From: Ideonella livida
GTDB lineage: Bacteria > Pseudomonadota > Gammaproteobacteria > Burkholderiales > Burkholderiaceae_C
Assembly: GCF_010499455.1 (NCBI RefSeq)
Contig: NZ_JAAGOH010000021.1
Span: forward strand, 1-64,000
Direction: 5' to 3'
DNA length: 64,000 nt
Part shown: one piece after another, positions 26,572 to 34,713 of the stretch
How positions within the stretch are numbered: position 1 is the stretch's first letter
Layout of the letters: each line of letters begins with the position of its first letter
The notes under the pieces: generated by a model
The model's input: only the letters and a program-made list of their open reading frames with translations
The model's database searches: none
Told to the model about the DNA's origin: nothing
Position numbers and translations under genes: made by a program

Positions 26572-26587
26572 ATTCAATCGATTGGAT
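26572..26587. promoter_or_regulatory. Near-perfect palindrome upstream of Crp/Fnr gene
   Basis: ATTCAATCGATTGGAT matches its reverse complement at 14 of 16 positions and contains the perfect core CAATCGATTG. It lies in an unusually AT-rich spacer between the leftward Crp/Fnr gene and the rightward DUF2061 gene, so it may be an operator for either. Confidence 0.35.
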
Positions 26588-26667
26588 CAATTCTTCGCCT
26601 CGGCGCACACTGCCGCACCAACCGCCCCTCCCCACCCCATTCCCCCGACGTTTGCAGGAGAACTTCC

Positions 26668-26889
26668 ATGGCCAAATCCGCCGCTTTCGGTGTTGTGCAT
26701 CTGGGCACGTCCTTTGGGGTGGGCTACGCGCTCACCGGCAACCTGGCCATCGCGGGGGCCATCACCCTGGTCGAGCCCCTGTGCAACACCGTGGCCCACT
26801 ACTTCTTCGACCGCTGGTGGGAGCGCCGCCAGCCGGCCGCCGGCCCCGCAACCACGCCGGCACCGGTGCCGGCCCCGCAGCCTGCCTGA
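26668..26889 (+). CDS. DUF2061 membrane protein
   Basis: A 73-residue protein with the DUF2061 pattern: two hydrophobic segments (about 5-22 and 25-38) and TLVEPLCNTVAHYFFDRWWE. The C-terminal 20 residues are a Pro/Ala tail. Start at 26668 behind GCAGGAG. Function unknown; it lies alone between a regulator and a secreted protein. Confidence 0.8.
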   Translation: MAKSAAFGVVHLGTSFGVGYALTGNLAIAGAITLVEPLCNTVAHYFFDRWWERRQPAAGPATTPAPVPAPQPA

Positions 26890-26960
26890 GCGCACGGCCG
26901 TTCACGCTTCTTCACGCCGCAGGCATGCGGGCCTTGCGCGGCCCGGCCAGCATGCGCGTC

Positions 26961-27770
26961 ATGTCCCTGCTCCGCCGCTTTTCCGGGCCTCAGGCCCAGC
27001 CCACAGACCTCCCGGTCTCGCCCAAGCTCAACCGCCGTGACAGCCTGCGCTGGCTGCTGGGCGGTCTGGGCCTGTCGATGGGCGGGTTGGCGGGTTGCGA
27101 GACCGCCACCACCGAAACCGCCTGGCTGCGGGTGGTCAATGCCACCACCAACTACACCACGGCCGACTTCTGGGTGGAAGGCTCCTTGGCCGTGTCCTCG
27201 CTGTCGCAGGGCGGTACCGCCTCGGCCTGGCTGGAGGTGGAGGCCGGCGATGTGCAGGTCAGCCTGCGCGCTGCCGGCGGCAGCAGCGACAAGTTCAGCA
27301 GCAGCCACAGCTACGACAGCGACAGCAGCACCACGCTGGTGGCCCTGGGCAGCCTGGGCAGCAGCACCGATGCCCTGACCTTCAAGTACCTGCCGGAGAC
27401 CACCAGCGCCCCGGCCTCGGGCCTGGTGAAGGTGCGCGCCCTGCACGCCTGCGGCGGGCAGGGGCCGCTGAACGTCTACCTGACCGACACCGAGGCCAGC
27501 GCGTCCGACCTGGCCGACCTGGACCCCCTGGCCGACACCACCGTGCTGGAGGCCATGGGCAGTCTGGGCGGTTTCAGCAGTGTGGACGCCGGCACGCTTT
27601 GGCGGGTCTGGGTGACCAGCGAGGACGGCACCCTGCTGTTTGCCTCTCATGTCGACGGCTTCAGCCTGGGCGGTGGCAGTGTGGTGACGCTGGTGGTGGC
27701 ACCGCCCGGGCCCACGGTGGGCGTGCTGGTGCAGCAGTCCAGCTCGCTGGTGCTGGCCAACTACGCCTGA
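26961..27770 (+). CDS. DUF4397-like lipoprotein with Tat-type signal
   Basis: A 269-residue exported protein. The N-terminal region has NRRDSLRWLLGGLGLSMGGLAGC, given here as its key parts: twin arginines, a hydrophobic core and a LAGC lipobox, so it is probably a Tat-exported lipoprotein. The rest (about 55-269) is Ser/Thr/Gly-rich beta structure with WLRVVNATTNYTTADFWVEG, typical of DUF4397 repeat proteins of unknown role. Start uncertain: ATG codons at 26925, 26952 and 26961 are in frame and none has a strong ribosome site. Confidence 0.75.
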   Translation: MSLLRRFSGPQAQPTDLPVSPKLNRRDSLRWLLGGLGLSMGGLAGCETATTETAWLRVVNATTNYTTADFWVEGSLAVSSLSQGGTASAWLEVEAGDVQVSLRAAGGSSDKFSSSHSYDSDSSTTLVALGSLGSSTDALTFKYLPETTSAPASGLVKVRALHACGGQGPLNVYLTDTEASASDLADLDPLADTTVLEAMGSLGGFSSVDAGTLWRVWVTSEDGTLLFASHVDGFSLGGGSVVTLVVAPPGPTVGVLVQQSSSLVLANYA

Positions 27771-27907
27771 GCCGCGGCTTGGCAATCCGGCGTGCTGTCT
27801 TGATGTAGGTTCAGGTTCAGGTGCAGGCCCGGGCGTAGAGTGGATTTGCGGGCCCAGGCAGGTCCGCCACCGGATACCCCCGGGACCACTCAGAAAGGCA
27901 CGACACG

Positions 27908-28129
27908 ATGTTCCCCGAATACCGCGACCTGATCACCCAGCTCAAGACCAGCGACCAGCACTTCGTGCACCTGTTCGACCGCCACAACGAGCTCGACCAG
28001 CGCATCAAGAACATGGAAGCCCACATCGTGGGCGGCACCCCGGAGGAGATTGAGGTGCTCAAGAAGGAGAAGCTGGCACTCAAGGACCAGCTCTACACCG
28101 TGCTGCGCAAGGCCGCAGCCGCCGTCTGA
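27908..28129 (+). CDS. YdcH family protein (DUF465)
   Basis: A 73-residue, fully helical protein with FRDLI-type family N terminus (MFPEYRDLITQLKTSDQHF) and a coiled coil at about 25-68 (LDQRIKNME, LKKEKLALKDQLY). Common small cytoplasmic protein of unknown function. A spacer with a possible promoter precedes it (27771-27907). Confidence 0.9.
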   Translation: MFPEYRDLITQLKTSDQHFVHLFDRHNELDQRIKNMEAHIVGGTPEEIEVLKKEKLALKDQLYTVLRKAAAAV

Positions 28130-28175
28130 GCGGCCAGGAGCCCGGTGACACCGGGCCCCGGCCGGCGCAGGCCGC

Positions 28176-28811
28176 TCAGGCCCGCTTGAAGGTGGCCAGC
28201 ACCGCGCCGGCCGCCACGAACAGGCCGCCGAAGGTGCGGTTCATCCACTGGATGTGGCGCGGCGAGCGCAGCAGGCCCAGTACCCGGGAGGCCAGGCCCA
28301 CATAGCCGGTCATCACGCAGAACTCCACCAAGCCGAAGGTGACGCCGATGGTCAGGTACTGCGCCAGCAGCGGCCGGGCCAGGTCCAGGAACTGCGGCAT
28401 CACCGCCAGCAGGAACACCGTGCCCTTGGGGTTGAGGGCGTTCACCGTCCAGCCGCGCAGCAGCAGGTGGCGGCGCAGGTGCGGATCGGGCTCGGCGCCC
28501 GCGCCGGCGGGCGCCTGAATGGGGCTGGCCGGCGAGCGCCACTGCTGGATGCCCAGCCACACCAGATACGCCGCGCCCAGCCACTTCACCACCGCGAAGG
28601 CCAGCTCCGAGGTGGCCAGCAGCGCGCCCAGGCCCACCCCCACCACCGCCAGCTGGGTGCACACGCCCAGTGCCAGGCCGAAGGCGATGGTCTGGCCCTG
28701 GCGAAAGCCGTGGTTCAGGCCCGCCCCCATGGCGGCGATGGCGCCCGGCCCGGGCGAGAGGCTGATCGCCACGGTGGCGATGAAGAAGGGCAGCCAGGTG
28801 GAGAAGTCCAT
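28176..28811 (-). CDS. LysE/RhtB family amino acid exporter
   Basis: A 211-residue inner-membrane protein with six predicted helices. It has the family start PFFIATVAISLSPGPGAIAAM and the GWTVNALNPKGTVFLLAVMPQF segment (given by its halves GWTVNALNPKG and TVFLLAVMPQF). It would export an amino acid or homoserine-like compound. Start chosen at 28811; the frame extends to 28901 without family features. It follows a membrane gene on the same strand. Confidence 0.9.
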   Translation of the reverse strand: MDFSTWLPFFIATVAISLSPGPGAIAAMGAGLNHGFRQGQTIAFGLALGVCTQLAVVGVGLGALLATSELAFAVVKWLGAAYLVWLGIQQWRSPASPIQAPAGAGAEPDPHLRRHLLLRGWTVNALNPKGTVFLLAVMPQFLDLARPLLAQYLTIGVTFGLVEFCVMTGYVGLASRVLGLLRSPRHIQWMNRTFGGLFVAAGAVLATFKRA

Positions 28812-28872
28812 GTCGGAGGTCCTGCAGATCGTCGAGGACGCCGCGTCCGCAGGCGCGGCGGTGAACCCCCGA

Positions 28873-29376
28873 TCATGCCCCCGCGCCGGCCTGCCCGCCA
28901 AGGGGCGGGCGGGGCCAGCCGCGCCAGAGCAGGGCGATGAACACCACCGGCAGGAAGGACGCCGTGCTGACCTGGGCCAGCGTCACCGTGCCGGCCCACA
29001 GGTAGGCCCAGGTGGCCAGGCCGTCGATGGCCTGGATGCCGATCATCGCGCCCAGCCAGGCGCGGTGGCGCCAAGGGTCGCGGGCCGCCAACAGCATGCC
29101 CGCGCCCACCGCCAGAAAGCGTGCGCCCATCATGGCGAACATCCAGTGGGCCCAGCCCGGCACCGGCGGCAGCCCCAGGCTCTGCGCCATTTGGGCGGGG
29201 GCCAGCGTGAAGCCGGCACCCAGCACGAACTGCACCACGGCGATGAACCACAGCGTGCCGCGCAGCCAGCCCGTCGCCGGGAGGGCGGCCGATGCGGCCG
29301 TTGAGGTGGCCGCAGCCGCCGGCTGCGCGGTCTGCACGGGTGGGGTGGTGGCTTTGAAGGAGTACTCGAGGGTCAT
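28873..29376 (-). CDS. Membrane protein divergent from HxlR regulator
   Basis: A 167-residue protein with four predicted membrane helices (about 40-60, 78-98, 103-125 and 135-152). It has an Ala/Thr-rich cytoplasmic N terminus and no named domain. It is divergent from an HxlR-type regulator across a 110-base spacer with a strong palindrome, so it is the likely target of that regulator. The LysE gene lies 61 bases downstream and may be co-transcribed. Confidence 0.7.
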   Translation of the reverse strand: MTLEYSFKATTPPVQTAQPAAAATSTAASAALPATGWLRGTLWFIAVVQFVLGAGFTLAPAQMAQSLGLPPVPGWAHWMFAMMGARFLAVGAGMLLAARDPWRHRAWLGAMIGIQAIDGLATWAYLWAGTVTLAQVSTASFLPVVFIALLWRGWPRPPLGGQAGAGA

Positions 29377-29435
29377 GGAGGTCAGGCCCCGCGAAGGGGG
29401 GTGCAGTGGAGGAATGCAGTCATGCTAGGCTCAAT

Positions 29436-29452
29436 ACTTCCTTTTAGGAAGT
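29436..29452. promoter_or_regulatory. Palindromic operator between HxlR gene and its divergent neighbour
   Basis: ACTTCCTTTTAGGAAGT has perfect 6-base arms (ACTTCC/GGAAGT) around a 5-base centre. It lies in the AT-rich divergent spacer 35 bases before the HxlR start. This is the expected place for an HxlR dimer to control both genes. Confidence 0.6.
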
Positions 29453-29486
29453 AAGCACTTTTTGGTAACCATGGCACCATGGCGAC

Positions 29487-29873
29487 ATGAACCTCAGCCC
29501 CTCTGACCCCCGTCAGGACCCGGCGCCGCCGGCTTGCGCCGACGACTGCCCCGTGCGCCGCTGCGCGCAGCTCATCGAGGGCAAATGGACCACGCAGATC
29601 GTGCGTGACCTGCTGCCCGGCACGCGCCGCTACTCCGAGCTGCTGGCCGGCTTGCCGGGCATCAGCCCCAAGGTGCTGGCCGAGCGCCTGCGCCTGCTGG
29701 AGCGCCACGGCGTGCTGGTGCGCACCGTCTTTGCCGAGGTGCCACCGCGCACCGAGTACACCCTCACCCCCTTGGGCCAGCAGCTGCGCGGGGTGATCGC
29801 CGCCATGGCCGCCTTTGGTGCGCAGCTCACCGGCCTGACCGGGCCGCAGGCGACGGCTGGCGAGGCGGACTGA
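29487..29873 (+). CDS. HxlR-family transcriptional regulator
   Basis: A 128-residue winged-helix regulator with CPVRRCAQLIEGKWTTQIVR and LPGISPKVLAERLRLLERHG, both family hallmarks. Cysteines at 17, 21 and 26 lie just before the first helix. In HxlR/YodB-type sensors a cysteine there reacts with electrophiles or oxidants, so redox sensing is a reasonable inference. The divergent membrane gene is the probable target. Confidence 0.9.
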   Translation: MNLSPSDPRQDPAPPACADDCPVRRCAQLIEGKWTTQIVRDLLPGTRRYSELLAGLPGISPKVLAERLRLLERHGVLVRTVFAEVPPRTEYTLTPLGQQLRGVIAAMAAFGAQLTGLTGPQATAGEAD

Positions 29874-29901
29874 CCCGCGGCCAGCCGCCACAATCGCCGC
29901 C

Positions 29902-31275
29902 ATGTCCAAGGCCAAGACCCAGTACACCTGTTCCGAATGTGGCGGCACCAGCGCCCGCTGGCTGGGCCAGTGCCCGCAGTGCAAGGCCTGGAACACGTTG
30001 GAGGAGACCGTGGTCGAGGCTGCGCCGGCCGTCGGCAAGAACCGCTTCCAGGCCCTGGCGGCCTCGCAGCCCGTGGCCACGCTCAGTGAGATCGAGGCCG
30101 GTGATGTGGCGCGCACGCCCACCGGCCTGGCTGAGTTGGACCGGGTGCTGGGCGGCGGCATCGTCGAAGGCGGCGTGGTGCTCATCGGCGGCGACCCGGG
30201 CATCGGCAAATCCACCCTGCTGCTGCAGGCGGTGGACGCGCTGTCCAGCCGGGTCAAGGTGCTCTATGTGACAGGAGAGGAGTCCACCGCGCAGGTGGCG
30301 CTGCGCGCCCGGCGGCTGGACCTGCCGGGCACGGCCGTGCGTGTGCTGGCCGAGATCAGCCTGGAGAAGATCCAGGCCACGCTGGCCGCCGAGAAGCCCG
30401 CCTTCTGCGTGATCGACTCCATCCAGACGCTGTATTCCGAGCAGCTCAGCTCCGCCCCGGGCTCGGTGGCCCAGGTGCGTGAATGCGCGGCCCAGCTCAC
30501 CCGCACCGCCAAGGCCACCGGCTGCGCGCTGGTGCTGGTGGGCCATGTCACCAAGGAAGGCGCGCTGGCCGGGCCGCGCGTGCTCGAGCACATCGTGGAC
30601 ACGGTGCTGTACTTCGAGGGGGACACCCACAGCGCCTACCGCCTGGTGCGGGCCATCAAGAACCGCTTTGGCGCGGTCAACGAGATCGGCGTGTTCGCCA
30701 TGACCGAGCGCGGGCTGCGCGGCGTCACCAACCCCAGCGCCATCTTCCTGTCCACCCACACCGAGCCGGTGCCGGGCGCCTGCGTGCTGGTCACGCTGGA
30801 GGGCACGCGGCCGCTGCTGGTGGAGATCCAGGCCCTGGTGGACGACGGCGGGCCCAGCCCGCGGCGCCTGTCGGTGGGCCTGGAGCGCGATCGCCTGGCC
30901 ATGCTGCTGGCGGTGCTGCACCGCCACGGCGGCGTGGCCTGCGCCGACCAGGACGTCTTCGTCAACGCCGTGGGCGGCGTGCGCATCAGCGAGCCGGCGG
31001 CCGACCTGGCCGTGCTGCTGGCCATCCAGAGCAGCCTGCGCGGCCGCGCCCTGCCGCGTGGCTTCTTCGCCTTTGGTGAGGTGGGGCTGGCGGGTGAGGT
31101 CCGGCCGGCACCGCGCGGCCAGGAGCGCCTGAAGGAGGCCGCCAAGCTGGGCTTCAGTGTGGCGGTGGTGCCGCAGGCCAACCTGCCCAAGAAGCCCATC
31201 GAAGGCCTGACGATCCACCCGGTGGAGCGCATCGAGCAGGCCATCGACCTGCTGCGCAGCCTGGCTGACGCCTGA
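29902..31275 (+). CDS. radA: DNA repair protein RadA
   Basis: A 457-residue branch-migration ATPase that processes recombination intermediates. It has a zinc finger at the N terminus (Cys10, 13, 24, 27), Walker A GGDPGIGKSTLLL near residue 96, the RadA-specific KNRFG motif at 253-257 and a Lon-like C-terminal domain (about 270-457). It lies 28 bases after the HxlR gene, close enough for read-through. Confidence 0.97.
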   Translation: MSKAKTQYTCSECGGTSARWLGQCPQCKAWNTLEETVVEAAPAVGKNRFQALAASQPVATLSEIEAGDVARTPTGLAELDRVLGGGIVEGGVVLIGGDPGIGKSTLLLQAVDALSSRVKVLYVTGEESTAQVALRARRLDLPGTAVRVLAEISLEKIQATLAAEKPAFCVIDSIQTLYSEQLSSAPGSVAQVRECAAQLTRTAKATGCALVLVGHVTKEGALAGPRVLEHIVDTVLYFEGDTHSAYRLVRAIKNRFGAVNEIGVFAMTERGLRGVTNPSAIFLSTHTEPVPGACVLVTLEGTRPLLVEIQALVDDGGPSPRRLSVGLERDRLAMLLAVLHRHGGVACADQDVFVNAVGGVRISEPAADLAVLLAIQSSLRGRALPRGFFAFGEVGLAGEVRPAPRGQERLKEAAKLGFSVAVVPQANLPKKPIEGLTIHPVERIEQAIDLLRSLADA

Positions 31276-31303
31276 GCCCGGACTGGCCCTGCCGCAGAAT
31301 GGC

Positions 31304-31337
31304 GAGTGGCGTCAAGTCGGGCCACCCCACGCCACTC
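31304..31337. repeat. Inverted repeat after radA
   Basis: GAGTGGCGT (31304-31312) and ACGCCACTC (31329-31337) are perfect 9-base arms with a 16-base loop, 28 bases after the radA stop. There is no U-tract, so it could be a 3-prime mRNA end structure or part of the next promoter region. Confidence 0.4.
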
Positions 31338-31468
31338 AAAGTCACGGGCAAGGGATCCCCACAGTGCCAGGGGGCATGCCTGCGTCGTAGCATGCGCAAC
31401 TGTGTTTCAGAAAGTTGCAGACTGCCGGAGGGCCGGCGGCTCGGGCGGCTTTCTCAGGAGTGGTGACG

Positions 31469-31906
31469 ATGGATGCACGCTGGGGCTGGGCCCTGGCCAT
31501 GCTGGCGCTGGGCGTGGGCTGGTGGCAGGGCGGCTGGCCAGGCGTGGTCCTGGCGGTCACGGTGGTGGTCTTCTGGCTGGTGCTGCAGTTCAGCCGCGTG
31601 CTGCGGGTGCTGCGCAAGGCGGCCGTGGCCCCCAAGGGCCGTGTGGGCAGCGCCGTCATGGTGCATGCCAAGCTGCGCAAGGGCTTGACCCTGGTGCAGA
31701 TCCTGCCGCTCACCGGCAGTCTGGGCCAGGCCCAGGAGGTGCAGGGCCATCCCCCGCGGGCCGAGCGCTTCGTGTGGGACGACGAGTCCGGCGCCCGCCT
31801 CACCCTCACCCTCATGGGCGGCCGGCTGGCCGAGTGGACGCTCAGCCGCGAGTCGGTCCTGGACGACGATGCCGTGGGTGTGGCGCCTGCCCCGGCGCAG
31901 GCCTGA
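31469..31906 (+). CDS. Hypothetical membrane protein downstream of radA
   Basis: A 145-residue protein. The first 45 residues form two hydrophobic helices (WGWALAMLALGVGWWQGG and VVLAVTVVVFWLVLQFSR). The rest is a soluble basic-to-acidic domain with KGRVGSAVMVHAKLRKGLTL. No family name recognised, though short proteins of this design follow radA or precede ilvE in related genomes as far as I recall. Start at 31469 behind CAGGAG. Confidence 0.6.
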   Translation: MDARWGWALAMLALGVGWWQGGWPGVVLAVTVVVFWLVLQFSRVLRVLRKAAVAPKGRVGSAVMVHAKLRKGLTLVQILPLTGSLGQAQEVQGHPPRAERFVWDDESGARLTLTLMGGRLAEWTLSRESVLDDDAVGVAPAPAQA

Positions 31907-32072
31907 AGCGGCGGCGGCGGCCGGTTCTCCGCCGGGTGGGCGGGAGCTGGTGAAGGGCGGCGCAGGCCCGCGCCTCTTACATCGCCGTTCGACATGCCCG
32001 CCTGTCAGAGGCCCGGCCTAAAATGTCGGGTTTTGTTGGAATCCCTCCACTCTGAGACAAGGAACACAGGCC

Positions 32073-32996
32073 ATGGGCATGGACGATCGCGACGGCAAGA
32101 TCTGGATGGACGGCCAGCTGGTGGATTGGCGCGACGCGAAGATCCACGTGCTGACCCACACCCTGCACTACGGCTGTGGCGCCTTCGAGGGCGTGCGCGC
32201 CTACAAGACCGCTGAAGGCACCGCCATCTTCCGCCTGCGCGAGCACACCCAACGCCTGCTGAACTCGGCCAAGATCCTGCGCATGCCGATGCGCTTTGGC
32301 CTGGAGGAGCTGGAAGAGGCCCAGAAGGCCGTGGTGCGCGAGAACCAGCTGGAAAGCGGCTACCTGCGTCCGCTGATCTGGATCGGCTCGGAGAAGCTGG
32401 GCGTCAGCCCCAAGGGCAACACCGTGCACGCCATGGTCGCTGCCTGGCCCTGGGGCGCCTACCTGGGCGAGGAAGGCATGAAGCGTGGCATCCGCGTCAA
32501 GACCTCCAGCTACACCCGCCACCACGTCAACATCACGATGACGCAGGCCAAGACGGTGTCCAACTACACCAACTCCATCCTGGCCAACATGGAGGCCACG
32601 GACGACGGCTACGACGAGGCCCTGCTGCTGGACTCCGCCGGCTTCGTCTCCGAGGGGGCGGGCGAGAACATCTTCGTGATCAAGGACGGCGTGGTCTACA
32701 CCCCCGACCTGTCGGCCGGCGCGCTCAACGGCATCACCCGCAACACCATCTTCCACATCTGCAAGGATCTGGGCATCGAGCTGGTGCAAAAGCGCATCAC
32801 CCGTGACGAGGTCTACATCTGCGACGAGGCCTTCTTCACCGGCACCGCCGCCGAGGTCACGCCCATCCGTGAGCTGGACCGTGTGCAGCTCGGCTGCGGT
32901 GCCCGCGGCCCCATCACCGAGAAGATCCAGTCGGCCTTCTTTGACATCGTCTTCGGCCGCAACCCGAAGTACGCCCACTGGCTGAGCCCGGTCTGA
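32073..32996 (+). CDS. ilvE: Branched-chain amino acid aminotransferase
   Basis: A 307-residue fold-type IV PLP enzyme for the last step of Val, Leu and Ile synthesis. The PLP lysine is Lys160 in MTQAKTVSNYTNS, the same position as in E. coli IlvE. It has THTLHYGCGAFEGVRAY near residue 28 and EGAGENIFVIKDGVVYTPD in the C-terminal half. It is followed after 32 bases by a small zinc-finger gene and then a terminator. Confidence 0.96.
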   Translation: MGMDDRDGKIWMDGQLVDWRDAKIHVLTHTLHYGCGAFEGVRAYKTAEGTAIFRLREHTQRLLNSAKILRMPMRFGLEELEEAQKAVVRENQLESGYLRPLIWIGSEKLGVSPKGNTVHAMVAAWPWGAYLGEEGMKRGIRVKTSSYTRHHVNITMTQAKTVSNYTNSILANMEATDDGYDEALLLDSAGFVSEGAGENIFVIKDGVVYTPDLSAGALNGITRNTIFHICKDLGIELVQKRITRDEVYICDEAFFTGTAAEVTPIRELDRVQLGCGARGPITEKIQSAFFDIVFGRNPKYAHWLSPV

Positions 32997-33028
32997 GACC
33001 GGCCAGCACCTGCGCCAGGAGATCCGTC

Positions 33029-33241
33029 ATGAGCAGCCCCCAAGCCGCCGCCGTCGTCGAAGTCACCGCCCAGGACCTGCACGGCCCGGGCGTGGTCTTC
33101 TGTCCCAACCCCAAGATGACCCAGTGGAGCAGCCACCCCAAGGTCTATGTGGACCTGAGCCACGACGGCCAGGGCAAGTGCCCCTACTGCGGCACGGTGT
33201 ACCGCCTGAAGGCCGGCGAGAAGATCGCCCACGGCCACTGA
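33029..33241 (+). CDS. Zinc-finger domain protein (CHCC type)
   Basis: A 70-residue protein of the CHCC zinc-finger family related to the NDUFS6 subunit of complex I. Ligands are Cys25 (VFCPNP), His36 in SSHPKVYVDL and Cys51/Cys54 in GKCPYCGTVYRL. It sits directly after ilvE, an arrangement common in Betaproteobacteria. Biochemical role in bacteria unknown. Confidence 0.9.
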   Translation: MSSPQAAAVVEVTAQDLHGPGVVFCPNPKMTQWSSHPKVYVDLSHDGQGKCPYCGTVYRLKAGEKIAHGH

Positions 33242-33295
33242 GGCCGGCGGCGCCACCCGGTCAAACCTGCCGCGGCGCCCCACCCGCCCCACCAC

Positions 33296-33320
33296 AAAGC
33301 CCGCCTTGGCGGGCTTTTTT
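33296..33320 (+). terminator. Intrinsic terminator after ilvE operon
   Basis: GCCCGCC-TT-GGCGGGC (33299-33314) followed by six T residues (33315-33320). A textbook stem plus U-tract ending the ilvE-zinc-finger transcript. Confidence 0.92.
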
Positions 33321-33513
33321 CATGGCCGTCCGCGGCCTGTGGCATGACCTGGATTGGGCTCACAGGCTCATCTTGTGATGCTTTTATGCGCCTAGGGAAA
33401 ACACCGGTCACGCCCGGTTTTCACGCCGCTCATCGGCTGTGAGGCGCCACTGAACGGATGGGTTGCTTCTTGCAACAATTGCGCTGCGCCAGATCCTGGA
33501 GCGCCTGATAGCC

Positions 33514-33527
33514 TTGATGTGAATCAA
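33514..33527. promoter_or_regulatory. Perfect FNR-type box
   Basis: TTGATGTGAATCAA matches the TTGAT-N4-ATCAA consensus at all ten fixed positions. Its centre is about 65 bases before the next start codon, suitable for activation at -41.5 with a leader of about 24 bases. It implies control of the following two genes by an FNR/ANR-type regulator under low oxygen. Confidence 0.8.
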
Positions 33528-33585
33528 GTTTCACGGGATGTGAAGCGACGTTGGAATTCGCAGAAATGGGAGGCAGTAGGTGCCC

Positions 33586-34713
33586 ATGAATCGGCGTGAC
33601 TGGCTGGGCCAGTGCAGTGTGGGGGGGGTGGCCTGGGCGTTCGGCGCCGGGGCCCGGGCGGCCAACGGGGTCGTGCGGCTGGGGCAGAGCGCCTCGCTGT
33701 CTGGTGGGCAGGCCCGCTATGGCAAGGATGTGCAATTGGGGCTGCGGGCAGCGTTGCACCACGTCAATTCCCAGGCAAAGGCTCGCGGACTGAGCTTTGA
33801 GTTGATCACCCTGGACGATGGTGGCAAGCGTGACAAGGTCCAGGCCAATGTGCAGGAACTGCTGGACCGCGGCGTGGAGGCCCTGGTGGGGCTGACCAGC
33901 GGTGCCGGGGCGGAGTCGGTGCTCCATGCCGTCACCGCGGCGGGAGTGCCCCTGGTGGGTGTGGCCAGCGGCAACATGGGTATCCGGCAAGGCGTGCGTG
34001 GCGTGTTCCATGTGCGGGCGGGCTACGACGTGGAATACCGCCGCATGCTCACCTACCTGACCACCTATGGCCTCAAGCGGGTGGCCCTGGTCAATCTGCG
34101 TGACACCTCGGGGGCCAATGCCCGCGCCATGACCGAGGCGCTGGCGCAGGAGCGCATTGAGCCGGTGGTGCAGGTGGCCCTGGACCGCAACACCCAGGAT
34201 TTCGCCGCGCCGGCGGCCCAGGTGCTGGCGGCCAAGCCGGATGCGGTGGTCTTCACCACCAACGCCGCGCCGGTGCTGGCCATGGTGCAGCGCCTGGACC
34301 TGGCGGGCTTCCGCGGGCTGGTGCTGTCCTCCTCATTTGCCGGGCAGGAGGTGGTGGAGGGCATCGCCGCCATGCGGCGCACCTTCATCCTGAGCACCGT
34401 GGTGCCCCGGCCTACCCGTCTGCAGCACGCCGTGGTCAAGCATTGCATCGAGGACCTGCAGGCGATTGATCCGCAGGCGCGCGTCGGCCTGACGGTGCTG
34501 GAGGGTTACATCACCGGCCGGGTGACCGCGGCCGCGGCGCTGGCCGCCGCGCCGCGTGCCGGGGCCGTGCCCAGCCGTCAGGCGCTGGCCGAGGCCCTGC
34601 ACGGCCTGCGCCTGGACCTGGGTGGCCATGTGGTGGATTACACCCAGGGTCGCCATGGCAGCGATTTCGTGGACATCGTCAGTGTGGACAGAGAAGGAAG
34701 GATGATCGGATGA
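33586..34713 (+). CDS. Periplasmic ABC-type solute-binding protein (branched-chain amino acid/urea type)
   Basis: A 375-residue Leu/Ile/Val-binding-fold protein. A short Tat-like signal (MNRRDWLGQCSVGGVAWAFG) is followed by mature SLSGGQARYGKDVQLGLRAA, the usual opening of the family. No permease or ATPase gene is beside it, so it is an orphan receptor that may sense a ligand for the partner gene rather than import it. The stop overlaps the next start (ATGA). A perfect FNR box lies upstream. Start ATG at 33586; the in-frame GTG at 33580 is less likely. Confidence 0.88.
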   Translation: MNRRDWLGQCSVGGVAWAFGAGARAANGVVRLGQSASLSGGQARYGKDVQLGLRAALHHVNSQAKARGLSFELITLDDGGKRDKVQANVQELLDRGVEALVGLTSGAGAESVLHAVTAAGVPLVGVASGNMGIRQGVRGVFHVRAGYDVEYRRMLTYLTTYGLKRVALVNLRDTSGANARAMTEALAQERIEPVVQVALDRNTQDFAAPAAQVLAAKPDAVVFTTNAAPVLAMVQRLDLAGFRGLVLSSSFAGQEVVEGIAAMRRTFILSTVVPRPTRLQHAVVKHCIEDLQAIDPQARVGLTVLEGYITGRVTAAAALAAAPRAGAVPSRQALAEALHGLRLDLGGHVVDYTQGRHGSDFVDIVSVDREGRMIG

